DNA of 64,000 bases from Alloascoidea africana. Lineage: Eukaryota; Ascomycota; Alloascoideomycetes; Alloascoideales; Alloascoideaceae. Shown here in pieces: positions 62,318-64,000 of this stretch (within the stretch, counting starts at the first letter, position 1; every line of letters begins with the position of its first letter). The stretch covers positions 31,867-95,866 of the forward strand of contig JAKTTT010000075.1 in the NCBI GenBank assembly GCA_030581615.1, given 5' to 3'. The notes below the pieces were generated by a model. It was not told the origin of the DNA and did not search any database. It saw nothing but the letters and a program-made list of their open reading frames with translations. The position numbers were made by a program, and so were the translations under genes.

Positions 62318-62891
62318 ACTACACCTTTTACATTTGTTATTAGAATAGTGGGAAGCTAGAATTAAATATGTTGTTCATCTTGTCTGTTGACAGGGTAGAA
62401 TGGGTGTTCGTGAACCCTTTCCAGAAGCAATAGACTCGTCAATAGACTTAACATCCAACGGATATTGACAACCATCTTCTTATATTCTGTTGTTGTTTCC
62501 ACTGGAACCCTTCTATTTGGATTCTGTCATCCTTTGCTCGTTCCAAGTAACATCACTACTTATACATCTAGTTGTTTTGGTTGGCGCTCTTCAGTGTTTC
62601 TACCTGTTCAGAGTTATAACCTGTATATGTCTGGCCATTTATCGCCTACGCTTTCCCTCAATTGTTTGGATTGTTGTACAAATCCATGAGAATCGCTTGT
62701 ATGTTTTAGATATTATAAATCTTCCAACCTGCATCAAACTTCACTGTAGAAAATTTACGAGCATGGTTGTGCTCCACGCCCTGGGACAACTAGGGGTCAA
62801 ATCGACTAATCTCCACAGTAGATATTTAACCACGCTCATTCTGTCCTTTCTCTTTTCTTTCATCACTTTTGTACATTCCAGATACACACAA
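62318..62891. promoter_or_regulatory. MRI1 3' flank and HSP20 promoter
   Basis: 574 bases with a paired heat-shock element (62406-62427). Open codons continue upstream of the HSP20 start, but they begin with TTG and give hydrophobic leader-like sequence. Confidence 0.5.
62406..62427. promoter_or_regulatory. Two heat-shock elements
   Basis: GTTCGTGAAC, two bases, then TTTCCAGAAG: each is a perfect head-to-head pair of nGAAn units, the binding unit of Hsf1. It lies 465 bases upstream of the HSP20 ATG, somewhat far but in the right intergenic region. Confidence 0.6.
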
Positions 62892-63452
62892 ATGGATTCG
62901 CCAGATACTCAGGTTGCACTTCTCAAGACTTTGACCTCCATCAAAACATTATTAGCTGCTCAAAATGCATACAAATTTGATCAGAAACAAAAGTCAATTG
63001 TAGAGTCCAATAATGCTTCTGATTTTTCTCGTGAAACTTCTAGCACCTATGATACACGCAATTCTAGACCTTTCGACCCCGACTACATAAAGACTACTCA
63101 CCAAACTTACTATAAAATAAAGGTTTCTCTTCCAGGAACAGCAAAAGAAGATATTGATCTTTACTATGACAAATCTGCTAAAGGCATTGTTATCAAAGGT
63201 GAAACTGCTATAGATCCAACTTTTCCTGAAAAGCTTAACGAAAAAACGATGAGACCTGAAAATTATGAAGAAGATGATGATAAAGATCTCAGTCATGTTT
63301 ATCAAAGCGTTGGATTGATTGAATCTGGAAAGTTTGAAAGATTTATAGATTTTGAAACAAATGGTTCAATTCAGGCGAACAAAATCAAGGCTTCTTATCA
63401 TGAAGGATTATTGACAATTATTGTCCCCAAAAAGCACAAATCGAGAAGGTGA
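62892..63452 (+). CDS. Small heat-shock protein (Hsp20/alpha-crystallin family), 186 aa
   Basis: ATP-independent holdase chaperone. The alpha-crystallin domain covers about 75-180: TYYKIKVSLPGTAKEDIDLYYD, GIVIKGETAI, an acidic insertion (ENYEEDDDKDLSH), then ESGKFERFIDFETNGSIQANKIKASYHEGLLTIIVPKK, where GxLTIxVPK is the family's beta-strand signature (usually G-V-L). An N-terminal arm of about 65 polar residues precedes it and a short basic tail (HKSRR) ends it, without the usual I-x-I motif. Start: the ATG at 62892 (MDSPDTQVALL); an upstream in-frame ATG at 62764 would add a hydrophobic segment and seems less likely. Heat-shock elements lie upstream. Convergent with the kinase gene. Confidence 0.85.
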   Translation: MDSPDTQVALLKTLTSIKTLLAAQNAYKFDQKQKSIVESNNASDFSRETSSTYDTRNSRPFDPDYIKTTHQTYYKIKVSLPGTAKEDIDLYYDKSAKGIVIKGETAIDPTFPEKLNEKTMRPENYEEDDDKDLSHVYQSVGLIESGKFERFIDFETNGSIQANKIKASYHEGLLTIIVPKKHKSRR

Positions 63453-63666
63453 AAAAAATAAAAAACAGATCGGAAGACAACTAGAAGCCAGTGTTTCACA
63501 CACATAACTGCCTGAATTGTTCTAGAATAGAGATATAACTACTGAATGTACTTTCTCTGTTGTTATTGATAAAAAACTGTACTGTATTCATATGAAAGCT
63601 TGATATATAACCTATTGCAAATATAGACAAGTCAAAAAGGAAAAGCAGAAAAATGCAAACGTGCAT

Positions 63667-64000
63667 TCAGAGTATGTCAAACTCTATAAAGAGCTCCTGG
63701 TCCTCATCTTCAAGCTCATGTATGGGAGTCAAGTAGTCGATGTCTACTACAGAGTGTTTGCTCAACAGCTGGGTTTCGTTGAAGCGAGGCGGCACATACG
63801 GGGGATTCGTGGCTTTTGCACGAACGGCCTGCCAGTCCACTCCAGCAAAGAACGGGTGGTCCCGTACTTCCTGTGTGCCGTTGAAGCCCAGTCGGCCTTC
63901 TTCGACCTTGTGTAGCAGCCGCCGAACCAGGTCCGCGTGTTCTGGCGAGAGCGCTTCCGCTCTTCCGTTCCCCAAGGGGTCCGACAGCAAGACGTTGGAG
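63667..64000 (-). CDS. C-terminal end of an AGC-family protein kinase (partial, runs off the right edge)
   Basis: The last 110 or so residues of a protein whose start lies beyond the window. SPEHADLVRRLLHKVEEGRLGF is the end of a kinase C-lobe (the R-L-G of subdomain XI), followed by QEVRDHPFFAGVDWQAVRAK, the standard HPFF-x-x-(V/I)-(D/N)W of AGC kinases, then the AGC tail: PPYVPPRF, and the end ELFIEFDIL, a possible hydrophobic motif (F-x-x-F). The stop is at 63667-63669. Which AGC kinase it is (Ypk, Sch9, Cbk1/Dbf2 or other) cannot be told from the tail. The frame is open to the edge. Confidence 0.8.
   Translation of the reverse strand, partial: SNVLLSDPLGNGRAEALSPEHADLVRRLLHKVEEGRLGFNGTQEVRDHPFFAGVDWQAVRAKATNPPYVPPRFNETQLLSKHSVVDIDYLTPIHELEDEDQELFIEFDIL

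Overview
This window comes from a budding yeast (Saccharomycotina) nuclear chromosome. The genes are compact, small-intron fungal genes. Donors are GTATGT-like and branch sites are often TACTAAC. The orthologue set is yeast-like: OXP1, ELG1, AQY1, PHO5-type phosphatase, OAZ1, DOT5, PUB1, ALB1, MPR1, MRI1 and HSP20. A tRNA-Leu(CAG) with leucine identity marks (A73, U33) indicates that CUG is read as Leu, which argues against a CUG-Ser or CUG-Ala yeast. I cannot name the species. Thirteen introns could be placed from splice signals plus protein continuity, and most host genes above were reassembled from those exons.

Layout. 0-4.2 kb: the 3' end of an unknown gene, then a defective Ty3/gypsy chromovirus (minus strand) with near-identical LTRs, a perfect 5-bp target duplication, a 144-bp internal inverted duplication and no gag. 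5.2-6.5 kb: an ER protein disulfide isomerase. 8.8-13.5 kb: a 1466-aa Zn2Cys6 regulator. 13.8-23.7 kb: a D-glutamate cyclase family gene and 5-oxoprolinase, divergently arranged around a 4.7-kb GC-rich intergenic region; both deal with 5-oxoproline. 25.2-33.6 kb: an LRR protein, a Pmp3/Sna-type membrane protein with a PPPY motif, and ELG1. 35-43 kb: an aquaporin and a secreted acid phosphatase separated by a 5.7-kb gene desert. 44-46 kb: a repeat and retroelement graveyard, including a second gypsy remnant that uses the same primer-binding site as the first. 46.3-53.8 kb: antizyme (with a +1 frameshift site), nuclear peroxiredoxin, PUB1, ALB1 and tRNA-Leu. 54.5-62.3 kb: an MPR1-like acetyltransferase, a WW-less C2-HECT ligase, an AcrB/Nnf2-like coiled-coil membrane protein, and MRI1. 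62.3-64 kb: a small heat-shock protein with heat-shock elements and the C-terminus of an AGC kinase running off the edge.

Working relationships. The cyclase/oxoprolinase/regulator block may be a pyroglutamate module. Antizyme (polyamine feedback) and MRI1 (recycling of the polyamine by-product methylthioadenosine) belong to connected pathways but are not physically linked. The C2-HECT and AcrB-like genes are neighbours on one strand; AcrB-type proteins are known from the Aspergillus ubiquitination network. The most striking observations are the antizyme recoding site, the 30-bp piece of ALB1 coding sequence at the deletion junction of the second retroelement, the tRNA-Cys-type primer-binding site shared by two retroelements, and the HECT ligase without WW domains and with a divergent active-site loop.
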